Source: Gramella sp. KN1008 (GTDB lineage: Bacteria > Bacteroidota > Bacteroidia > Flavobacteriales > Flavobacteriaceae). From it: DNA of 64,000 nucleotides. The notes beneath the pieces were generated by a model that saw only the letters and a list, made by a program, of their open reading frames with translations, ran no database searches and was not told where the DNA came from. Position numbers and translations under genes: made by a program. Shown here piece by piece: positions 16,363 through 26,197 of this stretch. Every line of letters starts with the position of its first letter. Positions within the stretch are counted from its first letter, which is position 1. The stretch spans positions 372,001 to 436,000 of the forward strand of contig NZ_SJDV01000001.1 of the NCBI RefSeq assembly GCF_004332155.1, written 5' to 3'.

Positions 16363-17799
16363 ATGAAGAATTTTTGCTTACTAGCCATACTATTGCTTTT
16401 TTCCGGCATCGCCAGTGCTCAGGATAAAGAGTGGACCCTTGAAGAGTGCGTGAATTACGCCCTGGAAAATAATATTTCTGTGAAGCAGGCTCAACTGGAT
16501 GTAGAGTTTTCAGAAATCGAGAAAAGAGACGCTGTTGGTAATTTCATTCCAAGTCTTAATGGCCAGGCTACCAATTCCTGGAACACTGGTTTAACCCAGA
16601 ACGTTACAACGGGTATCCTTCAGAATCAGACCGTACGAAATTTTTCAGCCGGGGTGTCTGCCGGTTTAACTCTTTTTGATGGTCTAAGAAACTTTAAAGC
16701 AATGCAAAGAGCTCGAATTTCGAGACTGGCCAGCGAATATTCTTTGGATAAGATGAAGGATGATATCGCCCTTTTCGTGGCCGATGCTTATTTACAGGTG
16801 CTTTTTAACAAACAGAATCTGGAGGTGCTACGCGCACAAAACGAAATAACCCAGGAGCAGATGAAAAGAACTCAGGACCTTGTAGATGCCGGGGTGCTGC
16901 CGCAGGGTGACCTTTTGGAGATAAGAGCGACTATGGCAGACGAGCAACAGAATATGATCCTGGCCGAGAACCAGATCCAGATTTCCCTTATCGGTCTGGC
17001 GCAGACTCTTGGGATCAAGGATTATCAGAATTTTGATATTGTAGAGAGGGATTATAATATTCTTGGAAGTGAGATATTGGAGAATTCGGTGTATGACATT
17101 ATTGAAAGAGCTAAAGAGGAAAGATCTGAGATAAAGATCGCTGAAGCTAATAAGGAACTTGCCGAAAAAGATGTGGAACTTGCCAAAGGGGCTTACCTGC
17201 CAACGCTGAACGCCTTTTTTAATTATAACACTCGTGCTACAGGTCAGGACCAGGTGGTGGATATAATTCCCGATCCCGATAATCCAACGCGTCAGATTGG
17301 TTTCGTAGAAGGAACTAATCAGGCGGTATTAACGCCTAACACCATTCCGGTGCTGGGTTCGCCTCTTCCGTTTTTTGACCAGCTGTCCAGAAATGACGGG
17401 TTTAGTTACGGTGTACAGTTAAATGTGCCAATCCTGAATGGTTTTGCGACCAGAAATCAGGTGAGAAGAAATGAAGTAGGAGTATTGCGGGCAGAATATA
17501 ATCTGGAGCAGGCAGAACTGGATCTGGAAGCCAATATCTATCAGGCTTTCACAGATGCCAAAGGAGCCTTTAAAGCTTACGAAGCAGCCATTGTTGCAGA
17601 AGAAGCGCAGTCAAAGGCCTTTGAGTATGCAACGGAGAGATATGATGTGGGGCTAACCAATGCTTTCGATTTTAGCCAGGCCAAGGTGAGGTATGAGAAT
17701 GCCCAGAGAGAGGTTCTAAGGGCTAAATATGATTATATTTTCAAATTAAAAGTAGTAGAATTATACTTTGGAATTCCGGTGAGGGAATTAAAATTTTAA
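16363..17799 (+). CDS. TolC-family outer-membrane efflux channel
   Basis: 478 residues. Signal peptide MKNFCLLAILLLFSGIASAQ, then the tandem outer-membrane efflux repeat structure: helical segments starting WTLEECVNYALENNISVKQAQL, and a second repeat with the same style from about residue 225. The C-terminal half carries the usual DVGLTNAFDFSQAKVRYENAQ motif. It should be the trimeric exit duct for the MacAB-like pump encoded around it. Confidence 0.94.
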   Translation: MKNFCLLAILLLFSGIASAQDKEWTLEECVNYALENNISVKQAQLDVEFSEIEKRDAVGNFIPSLNGQATNSWNTGLTQNVTTGILQNQTVRNFSAGVSAGLTLFDGLRNFKAMQRARISRLASEYSLDKMKDDIALFVADAYLQVLFNKQNLEVLRAQNEITQEQMKRTQDLVDAGVLPQGDLLEIRATMADEQQNMILAENQIQISLIGLAQTLGIKDYQNFDIVERDYNILGSEILENSVYDIIERAKEERSEIKIAEANKELAEKDVELAKGAYLPTLNAFFNYNTRATGQDQVVDIIPDPDNPTRQIGFVEGTNQAVLTPNTIPVLGSPLPFFDQLSRNDGFSYGVQLNVPILNGFATRNQVRRNEVGVLRAEYNLEQAELDLEANIYQAFTDAKGAFKAYEAAIVAEEAQSKAFEYATERYDVGLTNAFDFSQAKVRYENAQREVLRAKYDYIFKLKVVELYFGIPVRELKF

Positions 17800-17802
17800 C
17801 TA

Positions 17803-19080
17803 ATGAGCAAAAAGAAACTTTACATCATTCTAGCCATCGTGGTACTCCTGGTAGTTATTCTGGTTATTGGGAAAAAGGCCGGTTGGTTCGGCGATTCGGG
17901 CAATGTCAAGGAAGTGGAGATCGCTAAGATCGAACCTATAGATATTACCGAAACGGTTGCGGCTACCGGAAAGATTCAGCCCGAAGTTGAGGTAAAACTT
18001 TCTTCTGAAGTGTCAGGGGAGATCATAGAACTTCCGGTGGTGGAGGGACAGCAGGTGGAGAAGGGTGATCTTCTGGTGCGTATTAACCCCGATATTTATC
18101 AATCCAGTGTTCAGCGGGCAAGAGCCGGTTACCAGAATACAAAAGCTAATTATGCGCAGACCCAGGCTAATTTGAAACAGGCTGAAGCCGATTATAATCG
18201 AAATAAGACCCTGTTTGAAAAAGGGGTCATTTCCAGGGCAGAATGGGATGCAGTAGTTTCAAACTATGAAGTCGCTCAGGCCACTAAAGAGTCAGCTTAT
18301 TACAGTATGCAAAGCTCTGCGGCCAGTGTTACAGAAGCTCAGGATAATCTAGGGAGGACCACTATCTATGCTCCTATGAGTGGCACCATTTCCAAGCTGG
18401 ATGTTGAACTTGGGGAAAGAGTAGTGGGAACCCAGCAAATGGCTGGAACCGAAATCCTTCGAGTGGCAAATCTGGACAATATGGAGGTGGAAGTTGATGT
18501 GAACGAGAATGATATCGTAAAAGTTTCAGTCGGAGATTCCACGATCGTTGAAGTGGATGCGTATTTAGGAAAGGAATTCAGGGGAATTGTAACTGAAATT
18601 TCCAATACTGCCGATAACCAGTTAACTACAGATCAGGTTACCAACTTCAAGGTCAAGGTAAGGATCCTTAAGGATTCCTATTCAGACCTCATGGAAGGAA
18701 AAATGGATAATTACTCCCCATTCAGGCCTGGAATGACGGCTACAGTGGATATTATTACCAATAAGCGCAAAGACGTCCTGGGAGTGCCAATAAGCTCTAT
18801 TGTTATTAAGACCGATACCACTGCAGGAAAAAAATCCTTTGTTACCAAACCGGCCGATGAAGATGAAGAAAGATTTGAATGTGTGTTTGTAAAAGACGGA
18901 GATAAAGCTAAATTGCGTGTCGTTGAGACGGGTATTCAGGATGACTCGCATATTGAGATCACCAAAGGTCTTGAAGCCGGAGAAGTGGTGATCACCGGTC
19001 CTTATAATACCGTAACAAAGAGCCTGGATACCGGTGACGATATTGAAGTTAAAAAGGAAGAAGAGAAAGAAACCGATTAA
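17803..19080 (+). CDS. MacA/HlyD-type periplasmic adaptor subunit (second)
   Basis: 425 residues. Membrane anchor (about 4-22), lipoyl-like motif VEVKLSSEVSGEIIELPVVEGQQVEKGDLL, a coiled-coil hairpin (about 100-180) and a C-terminal barrel ending in an acidic/lysine tail. It begins three bases after the tolC-like gene. It is longer than the first adaptor and only distantly alike, so the pump may use a mixed adaptor ring or each adaptor may serve one permease (inference). Confidence 0.92.
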   Translation: MSKKKLYIILAIVVLLVVILVIGKKAGWFGDSGNVKEVEIAKIEPIDITETVAATGKIQPEVEVKLSSEVSGEIIELPVVEGQQVEKGDLLVRINPDIYQSSVQRARAGYQNTKANYAQTQANLKQAEADYNRNKTLFEKGVISRAEWDAVVSNYEVAQATKESAYYSMQSSAASVTEAQDNLGRTTIYAPMSGTISKLDVELGERVVGTQQMAGTEILRVANLDNMEVEVDVNENDIVKVSVGDSTIVEVDAYLGKEFRGIVTEISNTADNQLTTDQVTNFKVKVRILKDSYSDLMEGKMDNYSPFRPGMTATVDIITNKRKDVLGVPISSIVIKTDTTAGKKSFVTKPADEDEERFECVFVKDGDKAKLRVVETGIQDDSHIEITKGLEAGEVVITGPYNTVTKSLDTGDDIEVKKEEEKETD

Positions 19081-19091
19081 AAGAAGATATT

Positions 19092-19751
19092 TTGGCAACA
19101 ATTTTATGTCTGGAGACGGCAACAACCAACTGTTCGGTAGTTATTGCCAGGGATGGAGAAATACTTGCTATAAAAGAAGATAATTCCAAAGGATATTCCC
19201 ATTCCGAAAAATTGCATGTTTTTATAAATGGAATTCTGGAAGAAACAGGACTTAGTGTAGACGATCTTGATGCGGTTGCCATAAGCAAGGGGCCGGGTTC
19301 TTATACAGGTTTGAGGATTGGTGTTTCTGCAGCAAAAGGATTATGTTTTTCACAGGATATCCCGTTAATCTCGGTACCTACCCTTCAGCTTTTGGCTAAG
19401 CAGCTGAATAATAATGAAGGAAGCATTGTTTCCATGCTGGATGCCCGAAGAATGGAAGTGTATTCCGCTGTGTATGATTCTCACGGGAAGCAGATACGAG
19501 ATACAAGGGCAGAGGTGCTTGAAGAAAACTCATTTCAGGAATATCTGGAAAAAGGAAAAGTACATTTTATCGGGAACGGAGTAGCTAAGTTTGAAGATAT
19601 CTGTAAGCATCCTAATGCGGTTTTTCATACACAGAAGTTTCCTTCAGCGTCAGAAATGGCAGAGATCGCGGAAATGAAATACAAAAAAAGCGACACCGAA
19701 GATGTCGCCTATTTTGAACCTTATTATTTAAAGGATTTTATAGCGGGTTAA
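19092..19751 (+). CDS. tsaB: tRNA threonylcarbamoyladenosine biosynthesis protein TsaB
   Basis: 219 residues. TsaB is the pseudo-enzyme partner of TsaD that is needed to make t6A37 in ANN-decoding tRNAs. The N-terminal strand ATILCLETATTNCSV and the GPGSYTGLRIGVSAAKGLCF motif (about residues 65-85) are diagnostic. It starts at TTG 19092, since the conserved sequence begins immediately and no upstream ATG exists before the previous gene's stop. Its stop codon abuts that of the convergent mscS-like gene with no base between. Confidence 0.94.
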   Translation: MATILCLETATTNCSVVIARDGEILAIKEDNSKGYSHSEKLHVFINGILEETGLSVDDLDAVAISKGPGSYTGLRIGVSAAKGLCFSQDIPLISVPTLQLLAKQLNNNEGSIVSMLDARRMEVYSAVYDSHGKQIRDTRAEVLEENSFQEYLEKGKVHFIGNGVAKFEDICKHPNAVFHTQKFPSASEMAEIAEMKYKKSDTEDVAYFEPYYLKDFIAG

Positions 19752-20618
19752 TTATTCCGCTTTTCCTGTTTTTGCAACCGTTCCATTCATTTTGGTCTGA
19801 TCGTACAGATAAATGTCCCTCTGCGGATATGGAATAGTCATTCCGGCTTCCTCAAGCCTTATCTTACCTTCTTCTATCATATACCAGTGCAGATCCCAGA
19901 ATTTGCTTACCGGGGCAAAATATCTTACCGAAAAGTTTACCGAATTGTCTCCAAGTTCTGAAACGATGACCTGTGGTGCCGGATCTTCAAGAATATCTTC
20001 CTGTTCCTTTACCATATTGGTAAGCACTTCCTTGGCTTTCTTAATATCGTCGTCGTAGGAGATGCCAAAAGTAAGGTTCTCTCGGCGAGTACTATTGAAG
20101 GTGTAATTGGTAATATTATCATTACTGAGCTCTCCATTGGGTATCACCACGCGCTGGTTTCCAAAGGTGTCCAGTTTGGTATAGAATAATGAAATTTCCA
20201 TCACACTACCCGAAACTCCCTGAGCTTCTATCCAGTCGCCAACTTTGAATGGTTTAAGTACAATTATTAATACCCCACCAGCCAGGTTGGCCAGAGATCC
20301 CTGTAATGCCAGGCCTATTGCCAGACCGGCGGCACCAACAGCGGCTACCAGAGAAGCGCTCTCCACACCCAACTGGGTGATCACAAGCACGAAAAGGAGA
20401 ATTTTAAGTCCCCAGCTTGATGCATTTACAGTGAATTTTTCCAGGGTTGGATCGTAATCCTTTCTTTCGAATAAACGCTTAAGATAATTTACGATGAGTT
20501 TGATAACCCATAATCCAACAACAAGGAGCACAATGGCTCCAATGAGGGTAGGTAGATAATCAATGAACTTTTCGGCGTATTCTTTAGCGATAGCGCCCCA
20601 ATTGTTCAGCTTTTCCAT
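19752..20618 (-). CDS. MscS-family small-conductance mechanosensitive channel
   Basis: 288 residues. Three N-terminal membrane helices; the pore-lining third helix is the glycine/alanine-rich AAVGAAGLAIGLALQGSLANLAGG (about 90-115), followed by the beta-domain start FKVGDWIEAQGVSGSV and VIPNGELSNDNITNYT. The length fits a minimal E. coli MscS-like channel, which releases osmolytes on hypo-osmotic shock. It converges with tsaB and there is no visible terminator between them, so the two transcripts probably overlap. Confidence 0.95.
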   Translation of the reverse strand: MEKLNNWGAIAKEYAEKFIDYLPTLIGAIVLLVVGLWVIKLIVNYLKRLFERKDYDPTLEKFTVNASSWGLKILLFVLVITQLGVESASLVAAVGAAGLAIGLALQGSLANLAGGVLIIVLKPFKVGDWIEAQGVSGSVMEISLFYTKLDTFGNQRVVIPNGELSNDNITNYTFNSTRRENLTFGISYDDDIKKAKEVLTNMVKEQEDILEDPAPQVIVSELGDNSVNFSVRYFAPVSKFWDLHWYMIEEGKIRLEEAGMTIPYPQRDIYLYDQTKMNGTVAKTGKAE

Positions 20619-20690
20619 AATTTTTTTCTTGGTTTTTTATTTTAAGCTTTAATTCTAAAAAAATAGCGCTTATTTCCTGTTTAATTTTTG

Positions 20691-22739
20691 TTAAACTTCT
20701 GAAATGAGTTGCCTGGCCTCGGTTTTCGAGCTTACCGGTAATTGGCAGGAGCCTTCCCGACAAACATATATCAGATGTTTTCCTTCTACAAACCGATCTT
20801 TAAGTAATGCCAGTGCTGAGGGTTTATTAGTAGCAGCCAGTACCGTATTTGGAAGGAACTCGGTCTGGAAATATTCGGTGAATTTGTAATAATCCTCGCC
20901 GGTTATGGCAATTTCATGGAAGGGATGTGTAAAGTTCATCATTAAATCCAACCAGTTGGAATAGTACTGAGGATGTTCAGGGATCCTATCTTTTATTGTT
21001 TGGAGCATCTCCTTAGCCTTCCTGATATGATCTGTTCTTCCGGTAAGTTTACCCAGTTTAAAAAGATTCCTGGCCATTACCGAATTAGATGATGGAATCA
21101 CATTGTCACTAATTTCAAGTGTTCTGGTGACCAATTGACGGTCTTTTTTGGAAGTGAAGAAGAACAAACCGGATTGTGCGTCGGGAAAATCTTCAAAAAC
21201 GATTTCAATTAAATTTTCACAGACCGCCAGATATTTGGTCTCAAAAGTGGTTTCATAAAGATTTAAAAAAGCTTCTATTGCAAAGGAGTAATCTTCCAGA
21301 TAACCATTGATGGCACTTTTCCCTTTTTTATAGGTATGAAACAATCTGCCGTCTTCCTGCAACTGATTTTTTTGAATAAATTCTGCGTTGCGTTTAGCAA
21401 CCTCAAGGTATTTTTCCTTACGAAATGTTTTATAAGCTTCAGCATAACCACTTATCATCAAGGCATTCCATGAGGTGAGGGATTTGTCATCCAGGCTGGG
21501 TTTCGGTCTTTGTTTTCTTGCTTCCCCTAATATTTTTAACCAACTCTGTCTTTTCCTATTAAGTTCCGCTTCCGGCATATCCAACTTTTCAGCCAGTTCC
21601 TTAAATGTAGCCGTTCTAATAAGCACGTAATTATCAGCTTCCCATTTACCGGTCTTATTAATATTAAATACGTCGGAAAACATTTCGAAATCTGCTTTAA
21701 GCAGATTCTCCAGTTCCTCTTTTGTCCATACGTAGTAGGCTCCTTCCTTCTTTTCCCCAGCCTTGCTTTCACTATCTGCATCCAGAGCTGAATAAAAAGC
21801 ACCTGAAGGATCGGTCATTTCAGCATCTATAAAATAAAGTGTTCTTTCAACCACTTCCCTGAACCATTCATCTTTTGTGATCTTAAAAGCCTTTGAATAC
21901 AGTTGCACAAGCTGAGCGTTGTCATAAAGCATTTTTTCAAAATGCGGAACATGCCATCTTTCATCAACCGAATACCGTGAAAATCCTCCCTCTACCGGAT
22001 CAAAGACTCCTCCCCAGGAGATCCTGTTTAAAGTATGTATACAGTGATCCATAAGATCATCATCGGAATTCTGATAGGAATATCTCAGTAAGAATTCGTA
22101 ATTGCTGGGCATCATGAACTTGGGGGCTCCTTTACCCCCGCCATTCTTGAGATCAAGGCTGCGTTTCCATTTATCCAGCAAAGGAGTAAGGAAGTCCCTG
22201 TGAAAGTCTTGTTTTTGGGATGCAGGCTCAATAATTTGAATCTGTTTAAGCCCAGATTCAAGCCTGGTTGCATATTCCTCCAGTTGTTCCGGTTTTGTTT
22301 GATACAGATGAGAGATCTGTTTAAGTGCCTCTATCCACTGTTTCTTCCTGAAATAGGTGCCTCCCCAAACCGGTCGGCCGTCCGGAAGCGCGACAACATT
22401 CATTGGCCAGCCTCCCATTCCCGTCATTACCTGAACTGCATTCATGTATACCTGATCTATATCCGGTCTTTCCTCCCGGTCTACCTTGATACAGACATAA
22501 TTTGAATTCATTATTTCCGCGACTTCCTTATCCTCAAAACTTTCATGTTCCATCACATGACACCAGTGACAGGCAGAATAGCCTACGCTTATTAGAAGGA
22601 GACGGTTTTCCTTTTCAGCCAATTGGAGACTTTCTTCATTCCAGGCTTTCCAGTTCACGGGGTTATGGGCATGCTGGAGCAGATATGGACTGCTTTCGTG
22701 AATAAGCTCATTGGTGTATTTTGGTTGGTCATTCGTCAT
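20691..22739 (-). CDS. DUF255 / thioredoxin-like YyaL-SSP411 family protein
   Basis: 682 residues. The N-terminal thioredoxin-like domain has [18 protein letters not shown] (CxxC at 57 and 60) and the conserved [14 protein letters not shown]; the rest is an alpha/alpha-barrel like glycosidase-type folds ([34 protein letters not shown]). This is the typical full-length architecture of the family, whose biochemical role is unresolved. It is a monocistronic minus-strand gene. Confidence 0.92.
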   Translation of the reverse strand: MTNDQPKYTNELIHESSPYLLQHAHNPVNWKAWNEESLQLAEKENRLLLISVGYSACHWCHVMEHESFEDKEVAEIMNSNYVCIKVDREERPDIDQVYMNAVQVMTGMGGWPMNVVALPDGRPVWGGTYFRKKQWIEALKQISHLYQTKPEQLEEYATRLESGLKQIQIIEPASQKQDFHRDFLTPLLDKWKRSLDLKNGGGKGAPKFMMPSNYEFLLRYSYQNSDDDLMDHCIHTLNRISWGGVFDPVEGGFSRYSVDERWHVPHFEKMLYDNAQLVQLYSKAFKITKDEWFREVVERTLYFIDAEMTDPSGAFYSALDADSESKAGEKKEGAYYVWTKEELENLLKADFEMFSDVFNINKTGKWEADNYVLIRTATFKELAEKLDMPEAELNRKRQSWLKILGEARKQRPKPSLDDKSLTSWNALMISGYAEAYKTFRKEKYLEVAKRNAEFIQKNQLQEDGRLFHTYKKGKSAINGYLEDYSFAIEAFLNLYETTFETKYLAVCENLIEIVFEDFPDAQSGLFFFTSKKDRQLVTRTLEISDNVIPSSNSVMARNLFKLGKLTGRTDHIRKAKEMLQTIKDRIPEHPQYYSNWLDLMMNFTHPFHEIAITGEDYYKFTEYFQTEFLPNTVLAATNKPSALALLKDRFVEGKHLIYVCREGSCQLPVSSKTEARQLISEV

Positions 22740-22913
22740 TTTTAGCCTTTTTGTAAGGTTTTTATCCAGAAAACAGGATTTTTTACAATTATTTTAAAAG
22801 TACTAATTATAGAAGATGAAAGGGAATTCGTAATATTAATATTTTAATAACTTAACTTGCTGATTTTGATATTGAATCAAACAATACTTTGACTCTTCTA
22901 AATTGAACATTAG

Positions 22914-25184
22914 ATGGAAGATATCTATATAGTAATGTTAGTTGCTCTTTTTGCCCTGGCGGTTACCGATCTGGTAGTTGGAGTGAGCAATGACGCCATT
23001 AATTTTCTGAATTCTGCCATTGGGTCCAAAGCCGTTTCCATGCGAACCATTATGATAGTGGCAAGTTTAGGTGTGGCCGTGGGTGCTATCTTTTCCAGTG
23101 GACTTATGGAAGTAGCACGGAAGGGTATATTCCTGCCTGGGGAATTTTACTTTGACGAGATCATGATCATATTCATGGCCGTGATGCTTACCGATGTGCT
23201 ATTGCTGGACTTTTTTAATTCCATGGGACTGCCTACTTCCACCACAGTTTCAATTGTGTTTGAATTATTAGGGGCAGCCGTGTGTATGGCCACGATAAAG
23301 ATTTATACTCAAACCGATGGGAACCTTACAGCCCTTACGGGTTATATCAATACCGCCAAAGCGACAGAGATCATCGTTGGGATACTTATGGCAGTAGTGA
23401 TAGCCTTCATAGTAGGAGCGGTAGTACAGTATATTTCAAGGCTGGTATTCTCTTTTCAATATGAAAAAAAGATCAAATATGTAGGTGCGATATTCGGAGG
23501 TTTTTCGCTCACTGCGATCCTTTATTTCATTCTAATCAAGGGGATGAAGAGCGTACCCTATATATCAGATTCCATGATAGAGTATGTGAATTCAAACACT
23601 CTGATCATTGTTGGGATTGGGTTTGTGATCTTTACCGGTATTTCTCAATTTATCATGAGCGTTCTTAAATTCAATATCTTAAGAATGATAATTATTGTCG
23701 GGACCTTCGCTCTGGCACTGGCATTTGCAGGAAATGATCTTGTTAATTTTATCGGGGTGCCTATCGCCGCATGGCAGTCGTTCGATTTATGGCAAACGGC
23801 TTACGAAGCAACTGGAACCCTGCCTTCTCAATTTGTAATGACCGGCCTGGCAGGAAGCGTTCCTACACCTGAACTTTTACTGATCGCTGCTGGAGGAGTA
23901 ATGGTTATTACTCTCTGGTTCTCCAGTAAGGCAAGATCGGTTGTGGATACAGGTATTAACTTAGCCCGGCAGGGAGATGGGGTTGAAAGATTTGAACCAA
24001 ACTGGCTTTCCCGGGGGATCGTAAGGTATTCTGTATTATTCGGCAATGCCGTAACCACAGTCTTTCCGGAAAGTTTTAAAACGAAGATTGAAAATAAATT
24101 CAGCAAACCTTCCACTCATTTAAAAAACAGGCGTATAGACACTCCGGCCTTTGATATGGTGCGGGCTTCTGTTAATCTGGTGATGGCAAGTGTTCTAATC
24201 TCCATAGGTACCAATATGAAATTGCCTCTTTCTACTACTTATGTCACGTTTATGGTGGCTATGGGTACTTCGCTGGCCGACAGGGCCTGGGATCGGGAAA
24301 GTGCTGTTTACAGGGTAGCCGGGGTGCTTAACGTGGTAGGTGGGTGGTTTGTGACTGCTATTGTTGCTTTTACTGCAGCGGCAGTTTTTGGTGCGATTAT
24401 CTATTATGGAGGAACAATAGCCCTTGTAGTCCTGATCATTCTAGCATTAACCGTTGTGGTGAGGAGCGGAATAATTCATTCCAGGAAGAGCCGCGAGGAA
24501 AAAAGAAAGAAAAGATTTAAGAAAAGCGATATTATTACAATTAATGAGATCACCTCGGAAACTTCAGAAAATATATCCAATGTGATTGGCGGTATCAATA
24601 AGATGTATTCAAAGACGGTGGATCATCTTGGATATTATGATCTCGGGAAACTCAAAAAGAGTTATAAAAAGATCGAAAACCTGGAAGCTGAGGTGGATGA
24701 ACTAAAGGATAATATCTTTTATTTCATTAAATCTTTAGACGAAAACTCTGTTGAGGCGAGTAAATTTTATATACTCACTATAGATTACCTGCAGGATATG
24801 GTTCAGTCTATCGGATTCATTACCAGGAACAGCTATAATCATGTACATAACAATCATAAGAACCTTAAATTTAATCAGATCAGGGACCTGAAGAAGGTAG
24901 ATGACAGGATGCAGGTTCTTTTTGATGAAATCACCGCGACTTTCGATAATCACGAATTCGGAAATATTAATAATCTTTTGAATGAGAAGCAGGAGCTGAT
25001 GGATTATGTAAGTGACCTTATTCAAAAACAGATCACTCGCATTCGCACTTCAGAATCAAGCCCAAGGAACACGAAACTTTATTTTGGAATTTTGCTGGAA
25101 ACCAAAGATCTCATTGGTTCTACAATGAATCTGTTACAACTGTTTCAGGAATTCTATAATGAGGCGAGATCACCGGTATATTGA
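22914..25184 (+). CDS. PiT-family inorganic phosphate transporter fused to a PhoU-like domain
   Basis: 756 residues. The transporter part has ten or more helices with the two PiT repeats: VGVSNDAINFLNSAIGSKAV near residue 22 and FAGNDLVNFIGVPIAAW near 280. A long C-terminal soluble region (about 545-750) is helical and matches the PhoU-like DUF47 type (TVDHLGYYDLGKLKKSYKKIENLEAEVDEL). DUF47 proteins usually lie beside pit genes as separate proteins, so the fusion suggests built-in control of low-affinity phosphate uptake. The 175-bp upstream gap shows only a weak promoter-like TACTTTG near 22885. Confidence 0.9.
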   Translation: MEDIYIVMLVALFALAVTDLVVGVSNDAINFLNSAIGSKAVSMRTIMIVASLGVAVGAIFSSGLMEVARKGIFLPGEFYFDEIMIIFMAVMLTDVLLLDFFNSMGLPTSTTVSIVFELLGAAVCMATIKIYTQTDGNLTALTGYINTAKATEIIVGILMAVVIAFIVGAVVQYISRLVFSFQYEKKIKYVGAIFGGFSLTAILYFILIKGMKSVPYISDSMIEYVNSNTLIIVGIGFVIFTGISQFIMSVLKFNILRMIIIVGTFALALAFAGNDLVNFIGVPIAAWQSFDLWQTAYEATGTLPSQFVMTGLAGSVPTPELLLIAAGGVMVITLWFSSKARSVVDTGINLARQGDGVERFEPNWLSRGIVRYSVLFGNAVTTVFPESFKTKIENKFSKPSTHLKNRRIDTPAFDMVRASVNLVMASVLISIGTNMKLPLSTTYVTFMVAMGTSLADRAWDRESAVYRVAGVLNVVGGWFVTAIVAFTAAAVFGAIIYYGGTIALVVLIILALTVVVRSGIIHSRKSREEKRKKRFKKSDIITINEITSETSENISNVIGGINKMYSKTVDHLGYYDLGKLKKSYKKIENLEAEVDELKDNIFYFIKSLDENSVEASKFYILTIDYLQDMVQSIGFITRNSYNHVHNNHKNLKFNQIRDLKKVDDRMQVLFDEITATFDNHEFGNINNLLNEKQELMDYVSDLIQKQITRIRTSESSPRNTKLYFGILLETKDLIGSTMNLLQLFQEFYNEARSPVY

Positions 25185-25185
25185 A

Positions 25186-25213
25186 AAAAAAATCCCTTAA
25201 TTAAGGGATTTTA
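25186..25213. terminator. Bidirectional terminator between pit and nfu
   Basis: The perfect palindrome AAAATCCCTTAA/TTAAGGGATTTT at 25189-25212 has A- and T-runs on either side, so it can end both convergent transcripts. Confidence 0.8.
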
Positions 25214-25218
25214 AATTT

Positions 25219-26136
25219 TTAGCCATTGATAGCCTCAACATATTCAACCTTATCTCTCAGCATATCTCGCAGCATGGTCTCGATCCCGCTTTTCAACGTC
25301 ATAGTGGACGAAGGACAGCCGCTACAGGCTCCCTGTAATATAACCTTAACGGTCTTGTTGTTTGCATTATAACTGTCAAAAAGGATATTTCCTCCATCGC
25401 TGGCAACTGCAGGTTTAATATACTCATCCAGTATGGCCACTATCTGTTTCGAAGTATCATCCAGATTATCAAAATCTGTTGGATTATTTTCTCCGGCCTC
25501 AGCCTTATCTGAATTTTCAGCCTGAATTCTTTCTTCCGTTAAAACCTCGTTTCCTTGCTGGAGGTAATCCCTGATGAATTCTCTTAATTCGAGAGTGATC
25601 TCATCCCAGCTGGCCATATCGTACTTCTGAATAGACACATAATTTTGGTCAATGAATACCTCCTTAACGAAAGGAAAATGGAAAAGCTTCTGCACCAGCG
25701 GTGCATCTTTAGCCTCGTCTATGTTCTTGAACTCTGCCGATTTCAGAACCAGTTTTTTATTGGCAACGAATTTCATCACCGCCGGATTGGGAGTACTCTC
25801 GGCATAAACAGTTACAGGAACTTTTCCCTGTGAACTCTCGGTTTTCTTGATAACCACACCACCTTTATTAAGATAGGATTCTATCTGCTCTGCCACTTCC
25901 TCCTGTACATCTGGCCATTCCACGATATCATATTTCTCTATCGCAATAAAATTCTGGGCGATGTATACCGTTTTAACAAAGGGGAGATAGAAAAGTTGCT
26001 GAGCCAATGGAGAATCCTTTGCTTCATCTATGTTCTTGAATTCAAAATTCTCGTGGCGGGTAAGAAATTTATTAGCCTCGAATTTTACAATCGTAGGCGT
26101 TGTTGTTTGGACTATATTTATAGTAAAATCTTTCAT
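25219..26136 (-). CDS. NifU/Nfu-type iron-sulfur carrier with duplicated N-domain
   Basis: 305 residues from ATG at 26136. Two copies of the Nfu N-terminal domain (about 1-92 and 105-197) share FKNIDEAKD(S/A)PL and LPFVK/FPFVK patterns; a short acidic linker leads to the C-terminal NifU domain (about 225-300) with GACSGCPSSTMTLKSGIE, cysteines 271 and 274, which binds a bridging 4Fe-4S cluster. Nfu proteins transfer Fe-S clusters to targets. A longer frame opening at TTG 26172 is rejected because a minus-strand TATTTTTG element (26151-26158) lies inside it. It is divergent from the PorP/SprF-like gene. Confidence 0.93.
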   Translation of the reverse strand: MKDFTINIVQTTTPTIVKFEANKFLTRHENFEFKNIDEAKDSPLAQQLFYLPFVKTVYIAQNFIAIEKYDIVEWPDVQEEVAEQIESYLNKGGVVIKKTESSQGKVPVTVYAESTPNPAVMKFVANKKLVLKSAEFKNIDEAKDAPLVQKLFHFPFVKEVFIDQNYVSIQKYDMASWDEITLELREFIRDYLQQGNEVLTEERIQAENSDKAEAGENNPTDFDNLDDTSKQIVAILDEYIKPAVASDGGNILFDSYNANNKTVKVILQGACSGCPSSTMTLKSGIETMLRDMLRDKVEYVEAING

Positions 26137-26150
26137 CACAAAATTTTTGG

Positions 26151-26158
26151 CAAAAATA
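26151..26158 (-). promoter_or_regulatory. -7 element of nfu
   Basis: On the minus strand TATTTTTG lies 14 bases before the ATG of nfu. No TTG at the consensus distance, so only the -7 part is supported. Confidence 0.45.
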
Positions 26159-26197
26159 CTAAAGAAAAACAAGCTATTACATATATTTACTGGCTTT

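Noticed and set aside
20619..20690. Gap between the MscS gene and the DUF255 gene searched for an RNA gene
   Set aside because: AT-rich and short, with no stem followed by Ts and no tRNA-like fold.
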